Source: Atrina japonica (Eukaryota; Mollusca; Bivalvia; Pterioida; Pinnidae). Taken from it: a stretch of DNA of 64,000 nucleotides. The position numbers and the translations under genes were made by a program. Shown in pieces: positions 46,478 to 59,754 of this stretch. Position 1 is the first letter of the stretch. Each line of letters starts with the position of its first letter. The notes under the pieces are model-generated. The model was not told the DNA's origin. It searched no databases and worked only from the letters and a program-made list of their open reading frames with translations. The DNA lies in NCBI GenBank assembly GCA_030159075.1, contig BROG01000345.1:558001-622000 (forward strand), given 5' to 3'.

Positions 46478-46598
46478 CAGTAGAACCTTACTCAGGAAAC
46501 CACCTCAGATTTAAAACCATGAATATGCAATCTCAGTAATCATACCAATTTGAGTCAATCAGATATCTGGAGGTGGTATTCATAATGAGATTCCACTG
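46478..46598. mobile_element. Pogo-like MITE, about 121 bp
   Basis: TA-CAGTAGAACCTTACTC at the left and GAGATTCCACTG at the right. The interior AACCACCTCAGAT pairs with ATCTGGAGGTGGT. Confidence 0.65.
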
Positions 46599-47212
46599 TC
46601 CAATGTACGTATGATTTGTTATATATTCTTGAATAATGAAAAAATTATGTCTTCAAATAAAATAAATAATATACATAATGTACAGTATACATGTATATAC
46701 AACTTCATGTACATGTATATAATTTATTATGTACAATGAATGATACATGTACATACCCTGCCCATGCAGTAAAGTATATTCAGATCGTTTGGACAATTCT
46801 GTCACATTTGAGATTAGAGCTAGGGAAAACTTGACAGGGGCCCAGAAATAAATTATAAATGTACAAATAAACTGAAGTAATGAATTATAGAACATGCTTA
46901 TTGTGATTGACATGTCAAATATCATATTTGTTTCTCCAACACAATGAAAAGGGAAAACCGGCAGTGATATATATAAAGCATTGTTAGCTTTATATATCGC
47001 TGATATCAGTACATGTGTATACATTTGATACTATAGTACATACTGTTTTTTATACATGTATATTTTTCTGCACTGGTATCAGCAACTCACTGATTGCACA
47101 TTATGATAAAAATTGCCAGAAACAATAAATACTTTGCTAAGCCTACATTTAAGGTATCTTGTGGGTGATGTGAAATGTCAATATTGTTCACAATCTCCGA
47201 GTTTGATTGTTT

Positions 47213-47610
47213 GTTTGTTTATTGTTTAACATACCACTCAAGAATCTTTCACTCATATGGAGACATCACCAAATGCCAGCGATGGGCTTCAAATTTTGGC
47301 CTATTCCACAGTTTTTGAAATTCAGTGGTCTTACCAGAAAAACCAGTAAATTTTACAAATGTCTGGTGAAATGTATCTGATAACTGGTCGAAATGACCAG
47401 TAATTTTCCATTTCAATTGTGTATATACATACAGACAAGTAAAAAAATTTCTTTGACCAGTGAGATTCCTTTATTCACTGGTCCAGTTGACCAATAATTT
47501 TTTTTATTTCAAAATGTCTGCTTTGCTTGGCACTTAAGGCCACTGAGCAGTGAGGGTTCTTTAATGTGCCAACACCTACTGTGACACGGGACCTTGGTTT
47601 TTACTTCTCA
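47213..47610 (-). mobile_element. SINE (family S1), minus orientation, split by a hAT MITE
   Basis: The tail TTTATTGTTTAACATACCAC and CTCAAGAATCTTTCACTC is followed by CTTCAAATTTTGGCC. After an inserted segment it resumes GGCACTTAAGGCC and CTACTGTGACACGGGACC. Order and orientation match 59898-60119. Confidence 0.85.
47309..47520. mobile_element. hAT-like MITE, 212 bp, inside the SINE
   Basis: Ends CAGTTTTTGAAATT and ATTTCAAAATGTCTG are imperfect inverted repeats. The interior carries many ACCAGT/ACTGGT words. The uninterrupted SINE copies show that the eight bases at 47301-47308 and those at 47521-47528 correspond to one target of eight bases, a worn 8-bp duplication. Confidence 0.7.
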
Positions 47611-48583
47611 GAGTTTGATGTCTGCAGTTTATCTCAAAGTCCGAAACAATCAAAATGTGTACAGTAACAATACAAAAACACATGTATCAGAACATTGTAT
47701 ACAACAAATTATGCATGTTTGTAAGCATTTATCTAGAAATTTAAATAGATTTAGGTTTACACATTAGTGGTAGCAATATTAAAGTACATATCAGATGAAT
47801 AAAAGATAAAAAATGTTTTGTTTGAATATTTTTCGTATTTTCAAAAGATAAAATGCAGTGACCAAAACTCTTTGAAAGAATTTGGGTCAGGCTTTTTACA
47901 TGTGAATTACATGTAGAAGGCTTAAAACATTTTTTTTCTATTTTAATTTTGTTTTAAAACAATCAATCTGTAAATTTCTGAAACTAACATTTATAACCAA
48001 TACATGTATTTTAAAATGAAGTTAGAGGTGTTTTGACACACATTATCAAGTTTGCATTAACACATTTATCTATAATTGTGTATATATGACTATATATATC
48101 TATGTTAATGTTTCCTCTCCCACTAAATATGTGTCACTTTATGACAAATGTTATCTCTCTGGTATTATTGATTGTATGTTTATATGTACAATGTCTGTTG
48201 TGTCTTAAAGGGCCTACACAGGAATGTGACACAAAATGATGATATTGCTATCATTCTAGTTTTGCCAGTGTCCATGTAGATCAGTTCATAGATTGTGCTA
48301 TTACAGTTTAACTATACTTCATGGATATTGCTAACATCTAAAGTTATTCCATATATTATATGGTGATAATAAATTTGTGATATCTCATTGTGACTTTGGG
48401 AATTCAGTTGATTCCATATTGAATGCCTTGTGTTATCAGTCAGAAATCAGTTCTTGTCCGGATTTTTTGAGATACGTTAAGTTATAATTTGACTGTCAAT
48501 TTATCCATATCTTGATTTACAAAGGAGTACAGTTTTACCTTCACTGCTTCAGTTGATCACCTTGAAAACTGTAAACTTTTGCA

Positions 48584-48591
<8 letters not shown>

Positions 48592-48669
<78 letters not shown>

Positions 48670-48678
48670 CATGTTATG

Positions 48679-48771
<93 letters not shown>

Positions 48772-48780
48772 TAAATATAT
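48592..48780. repeat. (TA)n microsatellite with short interruptions
   Basis: Two long TA runs separated by GTATATATATATATACATGT and ATGATGTG. Frames of alternating Tyr-Ile here are artefacts. Confidence 0.97.
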
Positions 48781-48898
48781 AGACAAAGATCTTTATTTGG
48801 ACAAAACAGTGCATGTGCTTAATTAATGGAGCTTCAGTTACATGTACATGTACATACAAATGTACATTATACATAATTGTATTTCCATTTTTTATAGT

Positions 48899-49040
48899 CA
48901 GTGGTCAACAAACATAAAAATTTCCAGTTTTCCTGCAGGACAAGTACTTGTCCATGTAATATTGAATACTTGTCCGAATGCAAAAATGACTTGTCAGAAA
49001 ATCCTTATGGACAAGTGAGAAGTAACCCACAGATGTATAC
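48899..49040. repeat. Subterminal-array-like repeat with GGACAAGT words
   Basis: CAGTGGTCAACAAACAT is followed by GGACAAGTACTTGTCC, ACTTGTCC, ACTTGTC and GGACAAGT. It resembles the ends of hAT elements with palindromic internal words. The other end is not found. Confidence 0.4.
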
Positions 49041-51335
49041 TTGTGAATGTCTGACCACAAAATGGACATGCTCCAGACAAACCTGATTGTTGATCCTTGA
49101 CTGTCCAGTCAAGTACATTTGTACCAATGGTAATTGTCAGAGGAAGATCCATTTACAGTTCTTGTACCAATATTTAAGACATTGCATTGGTCCAAACCAC
49201 ACTGTGCATTGAATCTACATGTAAATGTTGTGTATAGTAAAATCCCTATAATCCCTAGAGTCTTACATGTATGGATCCTTTCTTGACCTGGACAAGTTTA
49301 AATTTTAGGCATAACATTAAAATTCCACAGACTAGAGTATTTTGTATAGAGTATACCTGCACATTTAACACTTCTGGGTGACATTAAGAAGTTTCATACC
49401 CAACAAAAATCATATCCTATGGAATACAAATCGTACACACTGAAAAATTTGTCTTTCATTGGGTCTTATATGTCTTGGGTACGAAAGGTGTTAGGCATGA
49501 AACTTCTTGATACCACTGTGGAGTGTTTGTGTGCAGGTGAGATTAGTTGGATCCCAGTTATCGTAAAAGGGCCTATTCTTTGTGGCATGAGGCGTTTTAA
49601 AATTTTGCAACATGCAATACATCTGTACAATTCTATACATATACATGTATTTTTAGTAGAACTTTGCTACTGATGTTGTGTACATTTAATTTTATCAATG
49701 ATATTCCTGATAAGAAATGAAAACAGATTCTGTATAAGTAATGGTGAAGAAGGTTAATGAAGACTTCAGTGTAACAGTGTGAGTTATCAGAAAAGCTTTT
49801 CAAACATGTAAACTAGATATATGTATCAAAGTTACATGTGTGTATTTGATAGTGGGCCAAAACTAGAGATAAATTTGCCTCTCCAGTAAAGACCTGACCC
49901 AAGATATTCATTGAAAGCAATTTATGTCACTTTCTGTTTGTTTTTTTCAGATAAATTAAAATTATACATCAGTAACAAACAAAAAAATTAAACTAGCCAC
50001 CAAGTTTTAGAGAACTGGACAACCTTAAGTTTCCAAAAAGGTTGATGTAAATTTACCATTCAAAATCTTTTGTGTAGAGGGATGAATAATTTTTTCAATA
50101 ATGGTCATGTCAGTAAAGAAGATTACTCAGTAAAATTTAACAATTTGACCTTCATAATATGGCAGTCAACATTATTTCAAAAATTCTACGAGCTGGTAAG
50201 GCAAGTATGACTGTATACATTTGAACCACGAAACACAGGTAACATATCCATGTAAAAGTTATCTGTCAGGACTTTGTGTTCGTGGCTAGATTATGTAATT
50301 GAAACAATTGTAAATAAACAAAAAATGTTTCATGTTATACACAAACATTTGTGTAGACAGATGGCCTGATAGACAATTATTTATGCAGCCTGTGTTTTGA
50401 TTTCATTACAGCTGCATTTCCTTTCCAACAAACATTTTTGTTTCTTACAGTTAGTCACTGTAAGTAAGTTACCCAATTATAGAAAAAAAATATGAACATT
50501 CATTACCAGTGTAAAACAGTCATAAAATACAGTATCAATAATCTTTAAAATTGATTATCAGTAATTTCCTGAGTTTCCAGGCAACAGTCAAAATTTTGTC
50601 CCGATACATTAGGAAAGGGCCAACAGTAATAGTGTTCCTGGGACTTCCCTGATGACAAGGAACAATGATTTGACTTTTGCCCCCAAAGCCCAGGAAATAA
50701 CTGTTTTATTACCCAATAATGAAATAAATTTCAACAGATGTTTTACAAACACTATGACTACATTAGTTTTTATGACTCAAAATCAATGGAAATCAATGTC
50801 AACGAATCTGTTTTTAAAGGAAAAATCCATGAAAATTTAAACCCATGAAAATACATATAAATGATTTTACAATCTGATTTATACTCTTGTATCTCTGCTG
50901 AAAACTCTGTAAAATCAATACATTCAGCTTTAACTTGTCACTGTTTTTTTTTTAATATAAAGATATATATTTCAAGTTGATTTATGGGCCATTATGTTCT
51001 GATTTCATTGATCATGTGATAAATTTAAATTGTGTGTTACTGACAGGCTATACCATTTGTATTTCTGTTGGGCAGATCATTGCCACTATTACTATAGGTC
51101 TAAGGGTACTACAGTTAAACATTCCATGAAAACCTAGTAACCTTTTCTTAACAGCACCATTTATCAAAGGCAAGGTACTCTGTACATGAATGTAAGGGCG
51201 AGAGACCAGAAGAAATGCCACTGTTTATTATCACTTTTTGTACATTAGAATTGGGGATGTGTTCAGTTCAGATCTATAATCTTTGACTTGAATGATTTTG
51301 TATTAACTTGTGTGTACAGTTGCACTGCCACAGTG

Positions 51336-51600
51336 TGCCAACTTCAGAAGTACATACATGTATACATGTATATGTAGAAATGAGGATGTGTACAGCATCC
51401 TTAAAAGTTTCTAAAGTACAATGTAGATATAAGGATGTGTACAGTTAACTGATCTATAATCTTTGACTTGTGCCAACTTCTGAAGTACATACATGTATAC
51501 ATGTATATGTAGAAATGAGGATGTGTACAGTGTCCTTAAAAGTTTCTAAAGTAGATATAAGGATGTGTACAGTTAACTGATCTATAATCTTTGACTTGTA
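51336..51600. repeat. Tandem duplication, unit about 134 bp, two copies
   Basis: CAACTTCAGAAGTACATACA at 51339 recurs as CAACTTCTGAAGTACATACA at about 51474. TCCTTAAAAGTTTCTAAAGT and CTGATCTATAATCTTTGACT also recur in order. Confidence 0.88.
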
Positions 51601-51929
51601 TGGTTTTATAGTAACTTTGGTATAGTTGCACAGCATGCTTACATGTACATTGTACATGTACTGATACATTCATGCCTGTACTTCTGAAGTAGAAATGGTT
51701 CAATTTTTAGGCTGCTACCATTGTTTTATTAAATTTAGCTTTCTGTACGAATGTATGTTAGAGCTGATACCCCTGGCATCAGTGACGTTGGTATGATGTG
51801 GAAAGCTAGCCTAGGTCTGATGCTTGTGTTGTGAAGTACAACAAAATTAGACATGTTCCATGGTCTTTTCCAGTATTCTTTATATCACAAAATAAAAAAT
51901 GTTTTCATACACCTATAAAATAAAAAAGA

Positions 51930-52055
51930 ATGTGACATTCCTGGGAAACCTGTCCAGAGTTAAACCACCCAGGATTACTTACTTGAGTGGTTCTCAGAAT
52001 GTTATCTCACAAGTTACAAGATTGGTCTCTCAAGACAGGTGTCACTATTGTATAA
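51930..52055. mobile_element. Worn pogo-like MITE fragment
   Basis: AACCTGTCCAGAGTTAAACC at the left and TCTCTCAAGACAGGTGTCAC at the right resemble the family at 20850-20990. Confidence 0.5.
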
Positions 52056-53225
52056 CAGACACATGCTATAAACAAGTAGGTACATTTACATACTTTAAAA
52101 GAACAATGTTGTGATCAGTGGTTTGAGTTAAGTACATGTATACCAAAATACAGAAAGAGTATCACTCTGTGAAACATTAATGTAGAATACATATGTACAT
52201 GTGTACATGTATACAAAACACTTACCTTTTAACAGCAGTTTTTAATACTTATTATTACCACTGTATCGTAATTACCACCCTTTGATCACTCTTTTGACAT
52301 GAAGAACGATAATACCTCAAATCTCACGAGATCACAGGAACAACGCGACAACATGTGAATAAAAAAAAGTAGCTTGATACATGTAGATTGAAGTTGATGT
52401 CATATCTGCCCGTGAAACACTGCATCACAACAGACAGTATCTCGGATAGCAGAAAAACAGATATTTGATTTTACCAGTTGCCAAAAGGTTGGCAATAGTC
52501 GCAAATAGTAGCTAGATTTACTAAGAAGAGAAGGACTTAAAATAAATACTGTGTCAGACACTCGGCATTGGGCAATTTTAATGCATCGGCAATCTGGCAT
52601 AGGTCAACAAGTTCATCTTTTTTCTTGTTGGAATGTTGAATTCCTTGCGAATTCAATATTTACCCAAACAAATCACATTGTAAACTATGGTAATTTGTAT
52701 TTGCCACCATGTTTAAGTTCATTTGTTTACACATTGTTCCTGTGACACTACTAAAAGCACCTTTAATATGAAGAGTTCCACTAATGGAAATAAGACCTAT
52801 AGCAATACATTTATCAAGTGCTTATGTACTTGTACATCTTTGTTCAATATATACATGTATTTATTAAAGGACATTATACACGTACGATGTATATGGATAT
52901 ACATTGTACTCGTTAATCATGTATTGACATAAATCAATGCATTACGTTTTCCTACATGTACATCTCTCTAGGCTAGAGGTCTATTTATGTATATGCAATA
53001 GTATTACCTGCATTTACATTGTGGTATTAAATGTTCATATGTACATGTATATTAAAAAAAAAAGAATAAAGATTACATTTGGCATCACATTGATATCAAA
53101 TATTATTTATTTACAATGTACATGTGCCGAAAGTTGTCAGTTTTTACCAGTGAAATTGATGTTTGAAATATGTATTCCAACAATTTATCAATCATTGAAG
53201 GTCATGTAGTGTTACATGTACACAC

Positions 53226-53940
53226 AAAATATCTTCCATTGGATTCCTGGCCACATTGGCATAAAAGGAAATACCAAAGCTGATGAAGTTGCAAAATTAG
53301 TAATGACAAATTTACAGTCTGAAAATAAAATTCCTGTCACAGATCTTAAACCATCTATTACAGATTACATAACCACAATGTTTCAACATCATTGGAATCT
53401 ACAAACTGAAAATAAATTACATGAAATAAATACAAAATTTGTCATTAATCCAACAGTCTTCAGTAGTAATGGAAAAGCTAAAGTTACTTTGACCAGACTT
53501 CGTATTGGCCACAGTAACCTTACACATAGATATTTATTATTTAAAGAAGAACCACCGGAATGTATACCGTGTGGTTCAAGACTAACAATTAAACATATTT
53601 TAACAGAATGTACAGATTTTAAACTTACTCGTGAGAAATATTACTCCAAGACAGATCTTAATAGTGTTTTTAATCATGTCGCTGGCGACATAATTTCAGA
53701 ATGAATATCTGAAAGACATTAACTTATATTCAAAAATTTGAAATGTCGAAATAGTCTTTTATCATGTTTATTGAAAATCTATAAAATATTATATTTTAGA
53801 AAATTTTAGTGTTCAAAAGTTTTATCAGATAAAAATGCTCAGTTTTCTACATTGAAAAATTATAGTTTATGTTATACTGCCACGATATAACTGAAATATT
53901 GTTGAAAGTGGCGTTAAACAATAATAAACAAAAAACAAAA
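53226..53940 (+). mobile_element. 5'-truncated LINE: RNase H end, zinc-binding tail and 3' tail
   Basis: The open frame to 53704 starts in the RNase H signature HWIPGHIGIKGNTKADEVAK, which has the conserved His and the last catalytic Asp. It continues through TRLRIGHSNLTHRYL and CIPCGSRLTIKHILTEC, the usual C-terminal Cys-Cys-His-Cys block of retrotransposon ORF2 proteins. The 3' UTR ends ACTGAAATATTGTTGAAAGT then GGCGTTAAACAATAATAAAC. Everything upstream of the RNase H end (endonuclease, reverse transcriptase) is missing, so the copy is dead on arrival. Clade (I or Jockey type) cannot be settled from this part. Confidence 0.87.
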
Positions 53941-54655
53941 TATCTGATTCGTGTACATATTGTATTTCTTTTGTATTTAAAAGTGAAGACGACCAATATT
54001 TTGCAAATGAAAGAGCTTTCAATTTCATATTGGATTGACAACTAATTATACCACTAAGTGATTGCATGTCCAGTGTACAATGTATGTTATGCAGATACAA
54101 TTCTGATCACTCCATGTTTACGTGATTGATTTCACCAATATTTCAGTGGTTTATAACATTCAATTTTATTTGTTAACATAGATGTACATACATGTACATC
54201 AAGTGCATTCTTTCTTGGCCATCAAGTACATTGTATGTACAAGCTTATAGAGGTAGGAGAAGGCAAACACACCTGTATTATCTTACGTTTCTAATTAATG
54301 ACAAGTATCCGGGTTTGGCATTATGTTAAATTGATGTTCACTCTGAACAAGATAATATGTGATCTTAAAAACATTTTCCTTATTTACAAAGCATTACCAA
54401 ATCATTAGAGATAAATCTAATGTTTACCAAGGTTTATTTTGACAATAACTGCTAAGACATAAACAATGAATTAGCAAATTGTAACCATTAGTACCTGTAG
54501 CAACAAGCACCTGTTGTAGATGTATACTATTAGCTCGTTTTTATGTAAGTTGCATGATTACATGTTGTCCAGCATCAGAATATGGAGAAGTGTTGCTGCT
54601 CATTGATCAGTCCCCAGAACATCAATGTGAGTTTTAGGTTTGTTACTTTGAGTTT

Positions 54656-54755
54656 TATATATAAATATATATATATATATATATAACTATATATATATAT
54701 ATATATAACTATATATATATATATATATATACATATACACATGTATATATATATC
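54656..54755. repeat. (TA)n microsatellite, interrupted
   Basis: Three TA runs separated by ACT. Confidence 0.95.
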
Positions 54756-55225
54756 TTGGGGAAATAGTAATTACATTTTAATTATGAATATACATGTATA
54801 CATTGTACATTACATGAATGGTACCATGTACATGTTTAATGTAGCTAGCCTACTGTACATGTACATGTATCAACAATGTGTTGTGAAATGACATTGTAGA
54901 AAGTTGGTTGTCACAGTATCAGTGATCATTGAAAATATGAAATTTCCTTCCTCATAGATTTTTAGATCTTATGATACATTAACTATCTGTATGTACTTTG
55001 TATCAATGATATCATGTAAGAGTATATTTTTTTAATTTTTAAGTGCTTTGATGTGCAAACACTCAGAATTTTTCAGCTCTATACAGTGACTGCTAGTTTT
55101 AGCAGATGACAAAGCTACATGGCTGCAATTAATTTGGAAATAGAACAGCATCTTTCTGCAAATAAACTGGTAAATTTTTCCTCAGAGTTGGCTATGTGAG
55201 ACTAACTACATATATCCGATGAGAG

Positions 55226-55410
55226 AGTAAAAACCCAGGTCCCGTGTCACAGTAGGTGTTGGGCCATCGGCAAATTAAAGAGCTGTCACTGCTTAAAGGC
55301 CATACATTTAAGTGCCTAGCAAAGGCCAAAATTTGAAGCACTTCACCTACATCTGGTGAAGTCTCCATATGAATGAAAGATTCTTGATTGGGACGTTAAA
55401 CAACAATAAC
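55226..55410 (+). mobile_element. SINE copy (family S1)
   Basis: CCAGGTCCCGTGTCACAGTA opens it, GCAAAGGCCAAAATTTGAAG is in the middle and GATTCTTGATTGGGACGTTA then AACAACAATAA ends it. It is the least interrupted plus-strand copy. Confidence 0.88.
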
Positions 55411-55560
55411 TACATGTACTAAAATGAAACAGTGACCACAAAGTCATGTGTTTTGATCTTGACACAGGATCATGGAAGCCTCTAGTCTATATATTAGTTG
55501 ACAAAACAACATAGGTAGATACACATGTATGTATACATTAGAATGTTCTCTATCACACTA

Positions 55561-55652
55561 CTTAACTCGTCAACCCCTGGGAAACAATGGACCCTTCTAT
55601 AAATCAATGAGTTAGACTAGTCCAAATTAGTCTTTAGGGGTGAATGAGTTAA
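55561..55652 (+). mobile_element. MITE family M3, copy 2
   Basis: TTAACTCGTCAACCCCTGGG at the left and GGGGTGAATGAGTTAA at the right. Confidence 0.75.
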
Positions 55653-55659
55653 TAACATG

Positions 55660-58465
55660 TATGGCTATTCACATTTGTGAAATAAAAACTTACTCTGCCC
55701 TGCTTTTATCAAAAAAGCTGACGAGCTCTACATGTGTATATTAATGCATTTACATGTATTTCTATAATATTCTAACGATTGATGTTTACAATTGCAATAA
55801 TTTATGAAACATATGATAAAGATTATTTATGTGTTTAGGTTGATGGCTAAATCAAAGTTCTGTTTGTTAATTTTATTTCCACATTAGATAGACAGAGAAA
55901 ATCAATTTTACATTCAAACATTTATATCCTCTTTGTACCAGTTAAAAGTAGGCCAGTGTCTTTATGTGACTCAGTATTGAAATTGTCATTTTCAAAATAG
56001 ATTTCCTGTCATTTTTAACAATTTTAACAATTGTGGTTTGACTTGTTGACATAATCTTATCAGATATTGTATATACTTCAAAGATCAGTGTCTTGTTATA
56101 CGTTCACCCCTTTCGTTCTCTGATTGAAATTTTTTTAATGCCTGTATCGTTGTTGTATCATTCAAAGGAAGCTTCATTCTTATGTAAACATTCAAAGGTA
56201 ACACACCGAGCCAAATTCAAATAAATAAAAAGCAATAGGGAGCTAACATTTTCCTGTCCGTACTGAGTTTAAAATTTATCACAAAACTAAACATTGCATA
56301 TCAGATTTTATTTAAAGTAGTACAGATATATGTAACTAGGATAGGTGGAATAGAATTTAACAAAGCAGCTTGTGTATTTCCTTCCAGAGATTTGGACCAC
56401 AGTTTTCAATGGAACAGTTCTATCTTCAGTGCTTATAGATTATCATGTATTTAGAATCGCACTGATGTCATACAAACTGATTCCAACAGATTTCAATTTA
56501 CATGAATAAAGAAAGGCTTCAACAAATGCAAAATACCCTCCCAAATTTCAAACTCTGTTGATCAATTTCATATGCATATTTGCAGTGGAACAGTTAATAA
56601 TTTGTTCTTGCAGTGAGAACACTCAAATATCAAAAAAGTATTACTGATGAAATGAGTTGGTTTGACATATGAAAGCCATGTGTTATTCATATTATTTACA
56701 AAAACTTTAATATGTTGAAGGTGGTCATTCAAAAATGAAAGTAGAAGTCATAGAGTTGTTTGACTTACATTGTATTTATTATGAACTTCTATAATGTTGG
56801 TATGTCAAACCAGAGTCAGTTGTATTGTGCGAGGTGGCATGAGTCTTTTTCATTTCATAGTAATTTTCCTATGCTGCCAAGATATTTTCATTTGTGTTGA
56901 GATATGTCACTACCTGTAGGTGAAGTGTCACAGATTTTGACCTGTGCTGTGGACTTATACCAATGCAGCAATGGTTTCTTTAAAACAACATGTCTGATTT
57001 AGTCTCAACTGAAAGACTGATGACTTTCTTTTTATGCCATGTCATTGGCCCCATCTGAAAGACTCATTACAGACTTCTTTTACCTAAAATGTTCTTATGC
57101 TGACTGATTGGCAGTCAAGCAGCCACTTCCTATATTAAAAAACCTGAAGTTTTGAAAATTGTCTCCTTACTCTTGTGAGTCTAATACTTGACAATAGACC
57201 ACCAAGAATGGTCAGTGGTATGAAAGACGAAGAAAAAACAAAGTTGGGGAGAGAAATTTTCTGAACATGTACATGTAAACTACTACAGGACTCATTGTCA
57301 TCGATACTACAATTAGGTATTCAAGAAAGCACACGTAGCTAGTACACAAGATTGTGTAAATCTGCCATAGGCCCCAAATACACCTGGTATTCATTCATAC
57401 ATGTACCTGGTATATACACCTTTATATTTATCTGTCATTTTTATTGCCTATTTTTGACTTCATGATACATTTTTATGATGCTGGGATGGTCGCTGTAATT
57501 GAGTGGCCACCGGTCAAATTATACATATTTTATGTGTTTCATGTCACTACAAGAAAATCCAGGTCAACAGTGGATGACTTTTGTTTTAAGATATAGATGT
57601 CAACCTGACAAATTTCTTAAGATAAATACAAACTTAAGTATTTGTCAAACTAGAGTGGTTTGTACATTGTACAATGTACATTACACAGATCAATATCTGA
57701 TAGTTGATAGGAGCTAATGTACATCTGATTTTAAAATATACATCACGATTTTGTAACTAATATAGAAATTTAAAATTACTGTATTAAGATGTGTACTGTC
57801 CTGTACACAATGTTTTGATATTGTTCACACACATACAGGTACAGTGTACATACTTATATAAAGTAACAAACATTTTTATGCATCAGACAGACTCTGTGTA
57901 TTTTAGCCACATGTTTTGGTTGTTTATTTGACCTTGATAAACTCACTAGTTCTTAGATTGAAGACTTGCAGGTGCTTGAAAACAATGTGTGTTTGGCTTG
58001 TTTATGGTGCTGCATTCTGACTTGGCTTAATGCATGCATTCTCTATAATGGTGAAGCATCAGATACTTTTTTTGTTATTTTATGTAAATGTCTATCAACT
58101 GCCTTGTTAGTCATCACTCCACAGTTTTGAAATTCTAGATTGTTTCTCTGAAGACAGCAGGGACAAAACATAAAGACAAAAAATTATGATGTATATATGT
58201 ACAAGTTTAACAATTCTGCTTAGATATTTTTGTTTGTGATAATTGATGATAATAATTTAAAAAGAGGAATAATTGCAAATAAAGATGATTTTGAACACAG
58301 ACACTTAATATGTATGTTCATCTTATCTCTTGTTATGTATGCCAGTTTTCATTAATTGAAAATTCATATTTGATCAATTACCATCTTGCATACATCATCA
58401 TGGGCATACCTCCATGGCCAATTTAAGGATAACATAAAAAGTGAATGTACAGACCACCTCAGATC
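55660..58465. other. Non-coding, nothing recognised
   Basis: AT-rich sequence with many ACATGT words. No exon resembling the remainder of the PPP1R14 domain, no RNA gene and no defined repeat were seen. Confidence 0.45.
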
Positions 58466-58468
58466 ACT

Positions 58469-58690
58469 TGCCTGACACATTACCATTTCACTACCCTGAC
58501 ACACTACTGTTTCACTTGCCTGACACATTACCATTTCACTAGAGACACACTACCATTTCACTAGTGTGACACATTACCATTTTACTAGCCTGATACATTA
58601 TCATTTCACTAGCCTGGCACATTACCACCTCACTACCCTGACATATTACCACCTCACTACCTACATGTATACCCTGACATATTGCCATTT
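58469..58690. repeat. Minisatellite, about 24-bp unit, nine copies
   Basis: Units read CCTGACACATTACCATTTCA plus CTAG, with drift to CATATTACCACCTCACTAC. Confidence 0.93.
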
Positions 58691-58699
58691 CATATGCAA

Positions 58700-59750
58700 T
58701 CATGCCCAATTTACAAAAAAAAGTGAGTGTATTGTCAACCCCATAAACTCACAGCCTTGCTCGCATAAACATTTAACCCCTTCCCTCTCATATAACAGAT
58801 AACAAACAGTTTACATAACAAAATGTTCAATATTCATTTGGAATATTAAACAATGTAATACACATATCACTTCATCAACTTTGCAAGAGTTAATTACTTT
58901 CCTGGAAGTAGTATTGGTGAATGACCTGATAAAATGTACATTTTATGTTTATATTATTGCTATGCTTAAAGGCCTAATTAAACTGACAACAGCAACCTGG
59001 TCAATGATTGTAAACGAATAGTCTTATTATAATGGCACCCCTAGGAATCATATTTGTTGTAATGAATTATGCAGTTTCTTGTGAGGCATAACCCAGTTTT
59101 ATAGGTCTACAAATTAAGTAAAGTGATGTCAAACCATGTCTGTAAAAGTCACAACACTACAAAAAGGTTAGAAAAAGACAATTATGAATATGTGATCCGT
59201 AATGATAAGATATGTGCCCTCTTCTTTTTTGACAATGTATTCCCTGTCTATTCATTAATATAGTATTGCATTAAGATTGGAATATACCGGTATACATTTA
59301 TAGGATGACACTTAGGCATTGGTCTAGGAAAAGACTAGTGTTTATATTCCCACTGGGTCCACTGTCAATTCAAGTTGGAATACATTTTAAAGTGACCCAC
59401 TGGCTTTGACCAAGAAAAGGGGCAGTGTCCCTATTTCCTGTGGTTATACTAATAAGCTTGGTGTAAAATTCAATCACTTACTGATCACCAAAGCAGCCAT
59501 AATTTCATAAACAGATAAAGTTATATCTTTTTAACTACCTTGTTTTTGTCTAGAACTCTCTGAAGGTACTGTGTACATTGTATAATTGCATACAGACCGA
59601 TGAAGGAAGAACATGTATTCTGTGAAAGTAAAGTTACAACCAGAATCTGACCTTTAATAAAACTTGGACTTAGGGCTAAACTAAATTATGAGTAGGCTGA
59701 CATGCAGGTTGACATACATGTACACATAAATTCTGACTTATAGGTAGACT
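58700..59750. other. Non-coding, nothing recognised
   Basis: No supported feature. Confidence 0.45.
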
Positions 59751-59754
59751 AAAT

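Noticed and set aside
46653..47024. 123-residue minus-strand protein
   Set aside because: Rich in Tyr/Ile/His from TACATGTA repeats; no recognisable domain.
48541..48786. Long Tyr-Ile reading frames on both strands
   Set aside because: They are translations of the (TA)n microsatellite.
50160..50205. Possible downstream PPP1R14 exon ending CTACGAGCTG before GTAAGG
   Set aside because: Only a donor-like site; upstream frame has no match to the rest of the PPP1R14 domain.
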